A DNA stretch of 64,000 bases from Micromonospora sp. PLK6-60 (GTDB taxonomy: Bacteria > Actinomycetota > Actinomycetes > Mycobacteriales > Micromonosporaceae): NCBI RefSeq assembly GCF_019890675.1, contig NZ_JAIOAA010000007.1, positions 248,001 through 312,000 of the forward strand, read 5' to 3'. Under the pieces are notes generated by a model. It saw nothing but the letters and a program-made list of their open reading frames with translations, was not told the DNA's origin and ran no database searches. Below, piece after piece: positions 17,774-27,777 of the stretch. A program made the translations under genes and the position numbers. Each line of letters opens with the position of its first letter. Position 1 is the first letter of the stretch.

Positions 17774-17873
17774 GACGCCAAGGGTAGTCCGGGCGGCACG
17801 AGGTGCTGACTCGGCGCGCACCGACCACTCTTCGTAGCCACCCAGACGGACCCCGACACACCCCTGCCGCCGC

Positions 17874-17997
17874 CTTTGCTCTGCTTCAGCCCACGCAACA
17901 CCGCGCTGACCAGCCGTTGCACCCGGGACACGCGGCGCGCCCGGCCGACCACCCGCTCACGCCGCGTGCCTGTTGCCTCCGCTGAAGCAGAGCAAAG
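17874..17997. mobile_element. MITE-like element with 17-bp perfect terminal inverted repeats
   Basis: CTTTGCTCTGCTTCAGC (17874-17890) and its exact complement (17981-17997) bound a 124-bp non-coding segment. Similarity continues inward: both sides carry GCAACA at the same offset, then GC-rich sequence. The arms are much richer in AT than the region. No transposase is encoded and no clear target duplication is visible. It occupies part of the 17774-18278 gap, where I see no gene. Confidence 0.6.
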
Positions 17998-18278
17998 CGT
18001 GCGACACCGACCCCGCCGGCCCCGGGCGATCCTGCCCCTGATCATCACGGTGGGCCGGGCCGACCCCTGGCCGACCTGGGCGCGCCGCACGGCGGCGGGC
18101 AGCGCGGACAGCGGCAACGCCGGCCGCCACACGCCACCCGCCGCCCAACTCAGGGCTCGGGTGCCGTGGGCGGCGGCGTCGGGTGTCGCAAACGGCGCGG
18201 TTGGGTACGTCATCCGCAGAACCGCGTGGCAGCCGCGGCGCCTCCGAGGCCTCCACGCATGGACGAGGAGGTGTCGAG

Positions 18279-19391
18279 ATGAACTTTCCCCTGCTGTCAC
18301 GCCGGAACAAGGCGGCGTCCGACCGGGACGTGAACGGCGACGGCCGCGTCGACGCGGACGACGCGACGGCCACCATGGATACCGTCGAGCGACCGGCGGA
18401 CACCGAGCGGACCGCCGCGCAGCCCCGCGTCACCGACTCCACCGCCACGCGGTCCGGGGTCACCGACTCCACCGCCACGCGGTCCGGGGTCACCGACTCC
18501 ACCGCAACGCGGTCCGGGGTCACCGACTCCACCGCCGCGCAGCCCCGCGTCGCCGACTCCACCGCCGACGACACCGTCGCGCAGCCCCGGGTCACCGACC
18601 CGACCGCCGGCCGGCCCCGGGTCACCGACCGGGAGGCGGACCGGGCCACGTACCGCAGCAGCACCGCGCCGGCCGCCCCGGTGACCGGCGCCGCGACCAC
18701 CGATCCGGCCACCGAGCGCACCACCGACCTGGCGCAGGAGCGCGCGGACCTGGATCGGGAGCGCGCGGACCTGGACCGGGGACGCCGCGGTGCCGACCTG
18801 GACGGCGACGGCGTGCCGGACCGGCGGCGGGTCGGCGGCGCCGGCGTGGTGGGGCGGCGCACCACCGACCTCGACGGCGACGGCGTGGTGGGGCGGCGCC
18901 CCACCGATCTCGACGGCGACGGCGTGGTCGGGCGGCGCCCCACCGATCTCGACGGCGACGGTGTGCCGGACCGGCGCGGCGCCGACCTCGACGGTGACGG
19001 GGTGGTCGACCGCCGGGAGGCGGACCTCGACCGGACCCGGGCCGGGGCCCCGGTGGCCGCCGGGCCGAAGCCACGGGCGAGCCTGCTTGCCACGCTCGGC
19101 CTGATCCTCGGGGTGGCGGGCGCGCTGTTCGTGCTGACCGGCGCGCTGGCCGGGTACGGCATCGGGCTGGGCGCGGTCGGCGCGGTGCTGTCCGTGCTGG
19201 GCCTGATCGCCACCCGGCGGCGGCACATCGCCGGTAAGACGGACGCGCTGTTCGGCATCCTCTTCGGCCTGGGCGCGGTGGTGCTCGGCGTACTGGCGAT
19301 GACCGGCATCTTCGACTGGCCCACCACGGACGGCGACTGGGTGAACCGGTTCCGTGAGTGGCTTGATTCACAGTTTGTGAATCGTTTCTGA
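18279..19391 (+). CDS. Membrane-anchored repeat protein with D-x-D-G-D-G (TSP3/dockerin-like) motifs
   Basis: 370 residues. The N-terminus has an EF-hand/dockerin-like loop, DVNGDGRVDADDA. Residues 45-90 are 10-residue repeats (GVTDSTATRS). A charged coiled segment with LAQERADLDRERADLDRG comes next. Residues 172-245 hold five 13-residue repeats of the form DLDGDGVVGRRPT, the calcium-loop pattern of thrombospondin type 3 repeats. Three hydrophobic helices (about 268-345) and a short polar tail ending DSQFVNRF complete it. There is no signal peptide, so the repeat region is probably cytoplasmic. ATG 18279 follows GAGGAGGTGTCGAG. Function unknown; Ca2+ binding is inferred only from the motif. 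Confidence 0.78.
   Translation: MNFPLLSRRNKAASDRDVNGDGRVDADDATATMDTVERPADTERTAAQPRVTDSTATRSGVTDSTATRSGVTDSTATRSGVTDSTAAQPRVADSTADDTVAQPRVTDPTAGRPRVTDREADRATYRSSTAPAAPVTGAATTDPATERTTDLAQERADLDRERADLDRGRRGADLDGDGVPDRRRVGGAGVVGRRTTDLDGDGVVGRRPTDLDGDGVVGRRPTDLDGDGVPDRRGADLDGDGVVDRREADLDRTRAGAPVAAGPKPRASLLATLGLILGVAGALFVLTGALAGYGIGLGAVGAVLSVLGLIATRRRHIAGKTDALFGILFGLGAVVLGVLAMTGIFDWPTTDGDWVNRFREWLDSQFVNRF
18431..18550. repeat. Four 30-bp tandem repeats inside the D-x-D-G gene
   Basis: Units beginning CACCGACTCCACCGCCACGC start at 18431, 18461, 18491 and 18521. The first two are identical, the third has one change and the fourth is diverged. They encode a 10-residue period, so unit number can vary between strains without a frameshift. 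Confidence 0.85.
18790..19020. repeat. 39-bp repeats encoding DLDGDG units
   Basis: Units containing GACCTCGACGGCGACGGCGT recur at a 39-bp (13-codon) period, most regularly between about 18868 and 18990, flanked by diverged copies. The units at about 18868, 18907 and 18946 are near identical, which implies recent expansion. Confidence 0.8.
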
Positions 19392-19471
19392 GGGGCAACT
19401 ATTCGTTCGCCGACGATGCGCCGGCGACGCTCGATCAGTCTGGTGGTTCACCAGCCGGGCACGCATCCTTA

Positions 19472-19498
19472 CGAGGGGCGGCGGTGCGCCGCCCCTCG
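19472..19498. terminator. 11-bp GC hairpin after the repeat-protein gene
   Basis: CGAGGGGCGGC (19472-19482) and GCCGCCCCTCG (19488-19498) pair perfectly around a 5-nt loop, 80 bp downstream of the stop. Confidence 0.7.
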
Positions 19499-19546
19499 AA
19501 GCGTGTCCGGGTCGGATCGGGTGCCCATCCGTCGCTGACCGACGCT

Positions 19547-19605
19547 ACGCAACGATCCGCCGCTCGTCGTCCGCCACACGCAACGTTCCGCTGCCGTACG
19601 CAAGG
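19547..19605 (+). promoter_or_regulatory. Three ACGCAA boxes upstream of the ddaH-rocD operon
   Basis: Direct repeats ACGCAACGATCCGC (19547), ACGCAACGTTCCGC (19578) and ACGCAAGGTCCGG (19598) lie 31 and 20 bp apart, 100-160 bp before the operon start. This is about two or three helical turns, as expected for a multimeric regulator such as an Lrp/AsnC or ArgR protein. The regulator is unidentified. The 19392-19706 gap otherwise holds the terminator and no gene. Confidence 0.4.
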
Positions 19606-19706
19606 TCCGGCGGTGGATGTCGCCTGCTCCCGGCGCATAACGTTGAACAACGGCGCCAGCCCGCGAGCCGACGGTGGCCGGGCGCGCCCGACCCCAGGAG
19701 CAGGAC

Positions 19707-20524
19707 ATGACGATGGACGCCATCCGCCAGCGCTTTCTGATGTGCCGGCCGACGTACTTCGCCGTCGACTACGCGATCAACCCGTGGATGGACCCGACCG
19801 CGCCGGTCGACGCCGACCTGGCCATCCGCCAGTGGGAGCGGCTCCGGCAGACGTACCTCGACCTGGGCCACGAGGTGGAGCTGATCGAGCCGGTCGCCGG
19901 CCTGCCGGACATGGTCTTCGCCGCCAACGGCGGCACCGTGATCGACGGCAAGGCCATGGCGGTGCAGTTCCGGGACCCGCAGCGCGCCGACGAGGCCCCC
20001 GCCTACCGCGCCTGGTTCGAGACCGCCGGCTTCGAGATGTACGACCCGAAGCACGTCAACGAGGGCGAGGGCGACGTCCTGCTGGTCGGCGACCACCTGC
20101 TCGCCGGCACCGGGTTCCGCACCGCGCACGCCTCGCACGCCCAGCTCCAGGAGGTCTTCGGCTACCCGGTGATCACCATGCAGCTGGTGGATCCCCGCTT
20201 CTACCACCTGGACACCGCGCTGACCGTGCTCGACGAGCGGACCGTGGCGTACCTGCCGGAGGCGTTCTCGCCCGGCAGCCGGGCGGTGCTGCGCCGGCTC
20301 TTCCCGGACGCGGTGCACGCCACCCTGGCCGACGCCGAGGTGCTCGGCCTGAACGCGGTCAGCGACGGGCGGCACGTGGTGCTTCCCGCCCAGGCCACCG
20401 ACCTGGCCGCGAAGCTGCGCGACCGGGGCTACGAGACCATCGGGATCGACCTGTCCGAGCTGCGCAAGGCCGGCGGCGGACCGAAGTGCTGCACGTTGCG
20501 ACTCCGTCAGGGAAAGGCAGTCAA

Positions 20525-20528
<4 letters not shown>
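19707..20528 (+). CDS. ddaH: DDAH-family guanidino-group hydrolase (dimethylargininase-like)
   Basis: 273 residues of the pentein/DDAH fold. Visible features are FLMCRPTYFAVDYAINPWMD at the N-terminus, FAANGG (substrate Asn/Asp loop), a His in TAHASH, and the nucleophilic Cys near the C-terminus in GGGPKCCTLRL. The family hydrolyses guanidino groups: DDAH makes citrulline from methylarginines, while relatives act as arginine dihydrolases that yield ornithine. GTGA overlap with rocD makes an ornithine-producing role attractive, but this is inference. ATG 19707 has AGGAG 8 nt upstream; an upstream in-frame codon at 19674 is less likely. Three ACGCAA boxes lie upstream. Confidence 0.85.
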
Positions 20529-21742
<1,214 letters not shown>

Positions 21743-21758
21743 CACCCCGTACGCGAAA

Positions 21759-21789
21759 GGGCGCCGGGACCGCGACGGTCCCGGCGCCC
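21759..21789. terminator. Perfect 13-bp hairpin between convergent genes
   Basis: GGGCGCCGGGACC (21759-21771) and GGTCCCGGCGCCC (21777-21789) flank a 5-nt loop. It lies between rocD (plus) and the FHA gene (minus), so it can terminate both. Confidence 0.85.
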
Positions 21790-21802
21790 TGCGTCGTCTG
21801 CC

Positions 21803-22951
21803 TCAGACCCGGGGCAGGCGCATCGCCATGGTCGGTGCCTCGGCCATCACCGAGGCGGGGGTGAACTTGGCCGCGCTGGGCAGTTCCTCCGCCCGACCGA
21901 TCTGCACCCCCGGGTAGAGCTCGACGAAGTCGCCCTCGCCGAGCACCCGGGACTGCCGGGGGGCCAGCGCGACCCGGTCCGCCTCGGCCAGCGAGCCGCC
22001 CGGCCGGATGCCGGAGCCGTTGGTGCTGGTGTCGGTCACCACCACCTCGCCCACCCGCAGCTCGAACCGGACGTGCCCGCGGCTGATCCACCGGCGCGCC
22101 TCGTCGTTGAGCCACTGGCCGAGCACGATCCCGCCGGCCTGTTCCGGTGCCCGCCCCACCACGACCGGCTGGTCCTCGGTGACCACGAACCGGCGGCGCA
22201 CCAGGCCGCCGATCCGTACCGCCAGCACCTCGGTGCGCGGCCGGGGCCCGCCGTCGCTCAGCCGCACGCCGTGCCGGGGACACGCCGGCGCCCCGCCGCG
22301 CAGGGTGGGCGGCGGCTGGCCGGCGGGGCTGCGTTCCACCCGGGCCAGGTCGGCGAAGGCCCCGCCCCCGCCACCGGCGCCGAACAGGGCGCAGCCCGGC
22401 TCGGGGCAGCGCCACTGCCGGGTCAGTAACTGCTGGCCGGCCGCCGACCGGGGGCCGGTCGACGGCGCCTGCCCGCCACCGACGTGCGCGATGAAGACCG
22501 GGCCGCCGGCGCCGGGCACCGGGGCCAGCAACCGGCCCGCCTGCCCGAGCCACGGCAGCCGCCCGGTCAGCCCGTCGAAGCGCACCCGGGTGAGCACCGG
22601 CAGGCCCAGCAGGTCGGCCACCTCCAGCACCCGGTCGCCGGGCTGGTCCAGCACCTCGACCAGGCCGTCGTCGGCCCAGCGCCGGACCACCATCCGCTCG
22701 TTGGAGGTCAGGTCGGCGTCGGAGAGCAGGGCCCGGTGCACGATCGCGTAGACCGGGACGCTGTCCTCCTCCATCTGCCGGGCCAGCGCGTCGAGCACCA
22801 TGCCCAGCCGGAGCAGGCTGGCCGGGCGGCCGCCGTCCAGGTCCTGCCAGCGGATCACCTCGGCCAGGTCGACCACCGCCCGGGCGAGCGCCGGGTCGGT
22901 GCAGACCCGGCCCTCGATGGCGTCCAACACCTTGCTGATCTCGAATCTCAT
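21803..22951 (-). CDS. FHA-domain protein
   Basis: 382 residues. The C-terminal 120 residues form an FHA phosphothreonine-binding domain: VVVGRAPEQ, ISRGHVRFEL and DTSTNGSGIRPGG carry the conserved Gly-Arg, Ser-x-x-His and Asn-Gly. Between about 205 and 265, Cys/His pairs (CPEPGCALF, CPRHG) suggest a small zinc site. The N-terminal 190 residues are helical with no recognised family. Such proteins usually read Ser/Thr-kinase signals, and an STPK lies 7 kb away. ATG 22951 has GGAG 6 nt upstream; the frame upstream of it (MAVARRARRR) is antisense-like. A 21-codon ORF overlaps its start as ATGA. Confidence 0.85.
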   Translation of the reverse strand: MRFEISKVLDAIEGRVCTDPALARAVVDLAEVIRWQDLDGGRPASLLRLGMVLDALARQMEEDSVPVYAIVHRALLSDADLTSNERMVVRRWADDGLVEVLDQPGDRVLEVADLLGLPVLTRVRFDGLTGRLPWLGQAGRLLAPVPGAGGPVFIAHVGGGQAPSTGPRSAAGQQLLTRQWRCPEPGCALFGAGGGGGAFADLARVERSPAGQPPPTLRGGAPACPRHGVRLSDGGPRPRTEVLAVRIGGLVRRRFVVTEDQPVVVGRAPEQAGGIVLGQWLNDEARRWISRGHVRFELRVGEVVVTDTSTNGSGIRPGGSLAEADRVALAPRQSRVLGEGDFVELYPGVQIGRAEELPSAAKFTPASVMAEAPTMAMRLPRV

Positions 22952-23013
22952 CGGGCGCTCCGCACGAACTCGTCGGCTTGTCGCACCGCCGTCGCGGTGA
23001 GCAGGTCTGCCAT
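22948..23013 (-). CDS. Possible 21-residue leader ORF before the FHA gene
   Basis: ATG 23013 opens a 21-codon frame (MADLLTATAVRQADEFVRSA plus Arg) whose TGA overlaps the FHA start codon as ATGA. The exact overlap suggests translational coupling, but the ribosome binding site is weak and no homologue is recognised. It could be chance. Confidence 0.3.
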   Translation of the reverse strand: MADLLTATAVRQADEFVRSAR

Positions 23014-23231
23014 GGCCCGACCCTACCGGCCGGCGCCGACGCGCCCGACGTGCCACGGCCACACCCGGTGCACACCCTCACCGGAGGTGAGCGCGGGCGT
23101 ACGGTCGGCCACCGCCCGACGGTCGGGTCGCCCCCCGGTGTCGCCTTCGCCCGTTACGCTGACCCGCGGCCCGGTCGGGACGGATGCCCGGCATCGGTCC
23201 GGACCCACCCTTCAGGAGGAGACATCCAGGT

Positions 23232-24005
23232 ATGAAGAACCGACGGCTGGCTACCACGGGGGTCGCACTCGTCGCCGCGCTCGCACTCGGTCTCACCGGC
23301 TGCGGCAACCAGACCGGAGCGGACACCCCGGCCGCCGGAGGCGCCGACACGCCCGAGGTCACCACGGCCCCGGCGAGCGCCCTCGACAAGCTGACCGCCG
23401 CCACGTTGAAGCTCAACGAGGAGAGCATGCGGCTCAAGATCGACTCGTCGTTCCTCAAGTCCACCGGTCTGATGGACCCGAAGTCCAAGACCGCCGACAT
23501 GACCATGGACATGGGCGGGCAGGGCAAGATCCGCTTCATGATCGTGGGCAACGACGCCTACCTGAAGGTCACCGGGATGTCCGGCTCCGGCCTGCCGGAC
23601 AAGTGGATGCACATGGACGCCACCAAGCTCGGCCCGGAGTCCCGCACCAGCCTGATGCCCGACGGCGACGCCGGGGGCGCGAAGAAGATGGTCGACGGCA
23701 TCGTCGAGGTGACCGAGACCGGCACGAACAGCTTCTCCGGCACCCTCGACTACACCAAGGCCAACCCGGGCAAGAAGGAGATCGCGGCGCTCGGCGAGAA
23801 GGCCAAGAAGGTGCCCTTCACCGCGAAGGTGGACGACGAGGGCCGGCTGACCCAACTGGTGGTGGACACCAGCGTGCTCCAGCAGTCGCTGGGCAAGCTG
23901 ACCACCACCTACTCGGACTTCGGCGTCGACGTCAAGGCGGAGAAGCCGGCGGCGAGCGAGACGGCCCCGGCCCCCGAGTCGCTGGTCAAGGCGTTCGGCA
24001 ACTGA
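23232..24005 (+). CDS. LppX/LprAFG-like lipoprotein
   Basis: 257 residues. A lipoprotein signal peptide ends at the lipobox LTGC (Cys25), followed by an Ala/Thr/Pro-rich tether. The body (SMRLKIDSSF, GKIRFMIVGNDAYLKV, DKWMHMDATKLG, a TETGTNSFSGTLDY strand) fits the LppX_LprAFG fold, which carries lipids in a hydrophobic cavity between membrane and envelope in mycobacteria. ATG 23232 has AGGAGGAG 16 nt upstream and a closer CAGG. The gene is transcribed away from the FHA gene and ends at a 12-bp hairpin shared with the opposing SCO7613-type gene. Confidence 0.85.
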   Translation: MKNRRLATTGVALVAALALGLTGCGNQTGADTPAAGGADTPEVTTAPASALDKLTAATLKLNEESMRLKIDSSFLKSTGLMDPKSKTADMTMDMGGQGKIRFMIVGNDAYLKVTGMSGSGLPDKWMHMDATKLGPESRTSLMPDGDAGGAKKMVDGIVEVTETGTNSFSGTLDYTKANPGKKEIAALGEKAKKVPFTAKVDDEGRLTQLVVDTSVLQQSLGKLTTTYSDFGVDVKAEKPAASETAPAPESLVKAFGN

Positions 24006-24021
24006 CCCGGTAGGCGAGCTG

Positions 24022-24052
24022 CGGGGCGGTGCCGGCCGACGGCACCGCCCCG
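24022..24052. terminator. 12-bp hairpin between convergent genes
   Basis: CGGGGCGGTGCC (24022-24033) pairs perfectly with GGCACCGCCCCG (24041-24052) around a 7-nt loop, between the lipoprotein gene and the large membrane-protein gene. Confidence 0.8.
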
Positions 24053-24072
24053 CCACGTCCCGCCGGCCGGTC

Positions 24073-27000
24073 TCAACTCATCCGGCCGACCGCCGACCGC
24101 AACCGGACCAGGTCCCGCCGGCGCCGCTCGTAGGTGGCGGCCAGGCCGATCAGCGCCAGCCCGCCGACGGCCAGATAGATCCACCGGGGTAGCAGGTCCC
24201 AGCCCCGGCCTAGCTCGTGCAGCGCGAGCAGCGCGAGGGTCGCCCCGCCCAGCAGCGCCGGCGCCTGCCAGCGGCGCACCGCCCCGCCCAGCACGGCGGC
24301 CAGCGCGGCCACCCCGAGCAGCAGCCGGCGCCACGGCTGCGGCTCGGCGGCCACCAGCACCGACACCAGGCTGGGCGCCAGCCCGGCGACCAGGCCCGGG
24401 CCCAGCGCCAGCCAACTGGTCAACCCCGGCCGGCCGCGCAACGCCACCAGACCGGCGGCGAGCGCCAGCCCGGCGGCCGGCACGGTGTACGCCTCCAGCA
24501 GCACCACCCCACCGTCGGCCAGCAGCAGCCAGCAGCCGAGCAGCTCGCTGCCACCCGCGATGCCGGCGAACACCCGCCGCCGGCCGGCCGACTCGCCCCG
24601 CCGCAGCACCCGGACCGCGACGGCCGCTCCCCAGAGGACGCAGATCGCCGCGGCGTGCCGGGGCGCGGGGACGGTGAGCAGCAGCGCCACCAGGGCCACC
24701 GCCTGGGCCGCCGCCTCCAGGGCCCGCCCCGGCAGGGCGTCCCGCCGGCCGCGCGACGGCGCGACGTACAGCACCGCCACCGCCACCGCCAGCACGGCGA
24801 ACCCCGCGGTACGCAGCGGCAGCCCACCGGCCAGCGACGCGGTGACCGCGAACCCGGTGGCGGCGGCGACGGCCAGCAGGGCGCCGAGCAGCCGGGCCGC
24901 GACGGTACGGGCGACCGCCCCGGCCACCACCGCCGCCACGGTCAGCCCGCCCAGCCCGGCGAGCGTGCCGGCCCGGGCGGGCAGCAGCCCCACCAGACCG
25001 GCGACCGTCCACAGCGCACCGACCGGCACCAGCGCCGCCACCCGGTCGACCCGGGGCACCGGCAGCGCGCCGGCCAGCAGGGCGGCCAGGCCGATCAGCA
25101 GGGTGACCGCCGGCAGCACCGGCCACGGCGCCCGGGCCGCGGCCAGCAGCAGCGGCAGCGCGGCCGCCAGCAGCGGCACGGCGGCCCACCCTCCCCCGCC
25201 GATCAGCGCCGGCACGGTTCCCCGGGCCGAAGCGGTGACCGGGGTCGGGACTGTCGCCGCCGTGGCGCCGGTGCCCGGCGCAGGCGCGGTGGTCGAGACC
25301 GGGTCCGGCGCGGTGACCGGGGTTGGGCCGGAGTCGGTGGCCGGACCGGCCGGGCGGGTGAGCGGCCCGATGGCCGCCGCCAGCGCCAGCAGCGCCAACC
25401 CGGCCGGCAGCGCCCCGGGCAGCGGCACGCTCTCCGGGGCGCCCGACCACGGCACGGGCGGCGCGCCGTACGGGGTGGCGAGCATGGTGAGCGTGGCCGG
25501 CAGGGCGGCGAGCAGGGCCACCCCGGCCAGCACCAGCCCCGGAATCCGCAGCGCCGGCCGGGCGGTCGGACCGGCCACCGCGGCGAGCAGGGCCGCCCCG
25601 GCCGCGTACAGCACCAGCGGCTCCCGCCCCGGTACGACCAGCGGGGCGAGGCCGGCCAGCCCGAGGGCGGCGGCGGTCGCCAGCACGGCGTACCGGGTCA
25701 GGTCCGGCCAGTGCCGACGGACCAGGAGCAGCGCCCCGGCCAGCACCGCGACGGCGGCGAAACCGGCCCGGGCCTGCCACCACGGGGCGGCCCCGGCGCC
25801 GATCAGCGCGACCAGCACCCCGGCCGGTACGGCGAGCAGCGCCGCGGCCAGCGCGCCCCCGGCGAGCAGCCGCTGGACGCCGCCGCCCCGCCGGCCCACC
25901 GCCGCCGTCGCCGCCCCGGCGACCAGCACGACGGCCAGGGCGGCCCCGGCACCGGCCGGCGCGGCCAGTCCCACCAGCAGCCCGTGCCCGATCAGTGCCG
26001 TCCCGGCCGCGCCGGTCACGCCCACCGTCAACGGTCGGCGGGCCACGGTCACGGCGGCCAGCAGCAGCGCGACGCCGAGCCCGAGGTCACCGGCGACCAC
26101 CACCGGCCAGGGCACCGCCGCGGCGACCGGCGCCGCGAAGCCGGCCAGCGCCGCGCCGGCGACCAGGGTGGCCGGGCGGCCCGGCCGGGGCAGCAGCGGC
26201 GCCACCGCGCCGACGGTCAGCGCCACCAGCACCAGCAGCTGCCAGCCCCAGCCCGGCGCGGGCGTCGCCGGGGCGCCGTGCCACGGTGGCAGGGACCGGG
26301 CGACCGCACCGCCGGCGGCCACGACGGCCACCAGCCCGGCGGGCAGCAGCACCGCGCCGGCCACCGCCAGCGCTCCCCCGCGCGGACCGGTACGCAGCCG
26401 GGCGGGCAGCAGGCGCACCGCACCGGCCAGTCCCGCCGCCACCACGCCGGCGGCCACGGTGGACAGCCCCGGCCGCAGCTCGACCGCCGGCCGCAGCAAC
26501 GCCAGCGCCAGCACCGGCACCAGCAGCCCGCCGGCGATCAGCCGGGGCGCCCGGAGCCGGACCTGGACCGCCCCGGCGAGCAGCGCCAGGGCCACCACCA
26601 GCAGGGGCGCCCCGGCCAGCAGCGGCGAGCCCAGGGCGCGGCCCACCACCAGGGGCACCAGCGCGAACCCGGCGGCGATCGTCAGCGCCACGCCGTACGC
26701 CAGCCCGGCGAGCACCAGCCCGGCCACCGCGGCGGCCGATCCGGGCGACGCCCCGGCGACCGGCCCCCCGCCGGCCGCCGGGCCCCCGATCGGCGCCACC
26801 CCGGCCTCCCCCCTCGCGAGGCCGACCCCCCGGCGGCGCAGCGTCACCAGCACGGCGAGGTCGAGCAGCGCCACCCCGACGAACACCACCGCCCAGCCGG
26901 TCGCGTCCGGCCGGGCCGGCGCGACCAGCAGCGGCAGCACCGGCTGGACGGTCAGCAGCGCGGCGTACCAGGGCACCACCAGCCGGCTGAGCCGCCCGTA

Positions 27001-27729
27001 ACCGGCGGCGACCACGGTGGCGAACGCGGCCACCGCGCCGGCGTACCGGGCGCCCGGCCAGCCGGCCACCCCGAACAGGTCCACCGTCCACGCGGCGTAC
27101 CCGTCGAGCAGCACCAGCAGCAGGCCGACGGCGGCGAACGTCTCCGCGGTGCCCCGCAGCCCCCGCCGCGCCGCGACCAGCGGGGCGGCCAGGACCAGGG
27201 CGGTGACCGCGGCGAGGATCAACGCCCGGCCGGCCACCCCGACGGCCGCCCAGGCCACCGCCGTGAAGACCACCGCCGCGGTGCCGAGCAGCAGGCCACC
27301 GAGGACGAACAGCAGGCCCTGCACCGCCCGGGTCGACGTCTCCGGCCGGCCGGCGGCCGGGCCGACGGGCGGCGCCGGGGCCGCGCCGGCGGGGAGCGCC
27401 AGGGCCGGGCCGGCGGGGAGCGCCGGACCGCCGGGCAGGGCCGGGGCGGCGGGCGGCCCGGCCACCGGGACCGGGCCCGACGCGGGCAGCACGGCGCGGA
27501 CCTGGGCGGCCAGCTCCGCGCGCCGGTGCCGGGCCGCGGCCAGCCGGCCGGCCAGCCCCTGGTACGCCTGCCGGGCCCGCTCCACCTCCGGACCGAGCAC
27601 GGCGATCTCCCGGTCGAGCCGGATCACCTCGGCGGCGGCCGGGTACGGCGCCAGGCCGCAGCGGGCACAGCCGACGACGAGGTCGGCGGGCGCGCCGCAG
27701 CGGGGGCAGGGATAGCCGGTGTTCTCCAC
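24073..27729 (-). CDS. Giant polytopic membrane protein, SCO7613 C-terminal-domain type
   Basis: 1218 residues. It starts with a zinc ribbon (CPRCG...CARCG, residues 8-25), then a helical, probably coiled-coil segment (residues 35-80: REIAVLGPEVERARQAYQGL). A Pro/Ala-rich linker follows, and from about 135 to the end there are around 30 or more hydrophobic helices with almost no extramembrane sequence except an Ala/Thr/Pro linker near 810-840. This layout matches the SCO7613 C-terminal-domain family of Streptomyces and Micromonospora, whose function is unknown. GTG 27729 is the start. The extreme Ala/Val/Leu/Gly composition is normal for the family. Confidence 0.85.
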   Translation of the reverse strand: MENTGYPCPRCGAPADLVVGCARCGLAPYPAAAEVIRLDREIAVLGPEVERARQAYQGLAGRLAAARHRRAELAAQVRAVLPASGPVPVAGPPAAPALPGGPALPAGPALALPAGAAPAPPVGPAAGRPETSTRAVQGLLFVLGGLLLGTAAVVFTAVAWAAVGVAGRALILAAVTALVLAAPLVAARRGLRGTAETFAAVGLLLVLLDGYAAWTVDLFGVAGWPGARYAGAVAAFATVVAAGYGRLSRLVVPWYAALLTVQPVLPLLVAPARPDATGWAVVFVGVALLDLAVLVTLRRRGVGLARGEAGVAPIGGPAAGGGPVAGASPGSAAAVAGLVLAGLAYGVALTIAAGFALVPLVVGRALGSPLLAGAPLLVVALALLAGAVQVRLRAPRLIAGGLLVPVLALALLRPAVELRPGLSTVAAGVVAAGLAGAVRLLPARLRTGPRGGALAVAGAVLLPAGLVAVVAAGGAVARSLPPWHGAPATPAPGWGWQLLVLVALTVGAVAPLLPRPGRPATLVAGAALAGFAAPVAAAVPWPVVVAGDLGLGVALLLAAVTVARRPLTVGVTGAAGTALIGHGLLVGLAAPAGAGAALAVVLVAGAATAAVGRRGGGVQRLLAGGALAAALLAVPAGVLVALIGAGAAPWWQARAGFAAVAVLAGALLLVRRHWPDLTRYAVLATAAALGLAGLAPLVVPGREPLVLYAAGAALLAAVAGPTARPALRIPGLVLAGVALLAALPATLTMLATPYGAPPVPWSGAPESVPLPGALPAGLALLALAAAIGPLTRPAGPATDSGPTPVTAPDPVSTTAPAPGTGATAATVPTPVTASARGTVPALIGGGGWAAVPLLAAALPLLLAAARAPWPVLPAVTLLIGLAALLAGALPVPRVDRVAALVPVGALWTVAGLVGLLPARAGTLAGLGGLTVAAVVAGAVARTVAARLLGALLAVAAATGFAVTASLAGGLPLRTAGFAVLAVAVAVLYVAPSRGRRDALPGRALEAAAQAVALVALLLTVPAPRHAAAICVLWGAAVAVRVLRRGESAGRRRVFAGIAGGSELLGCWLLLADGGVVLLEAYTVPAAGLALAAGLVALRGRPGLTSWLALGPGLVAGLAPSLVSVLVAAEPQPWRRLLLGVAALAAVLGGAVRRWQAPALLGGATLALLALHELGRGWDLLPRWIYLAVGGLALIGLAATYERRRRDLVRLRSAVGRMS

Positions 27730-27777
27730 CGGGCCATCCTCACGGGAGTGTCAACCCGGCGGACAGAGTGCGCGTAC

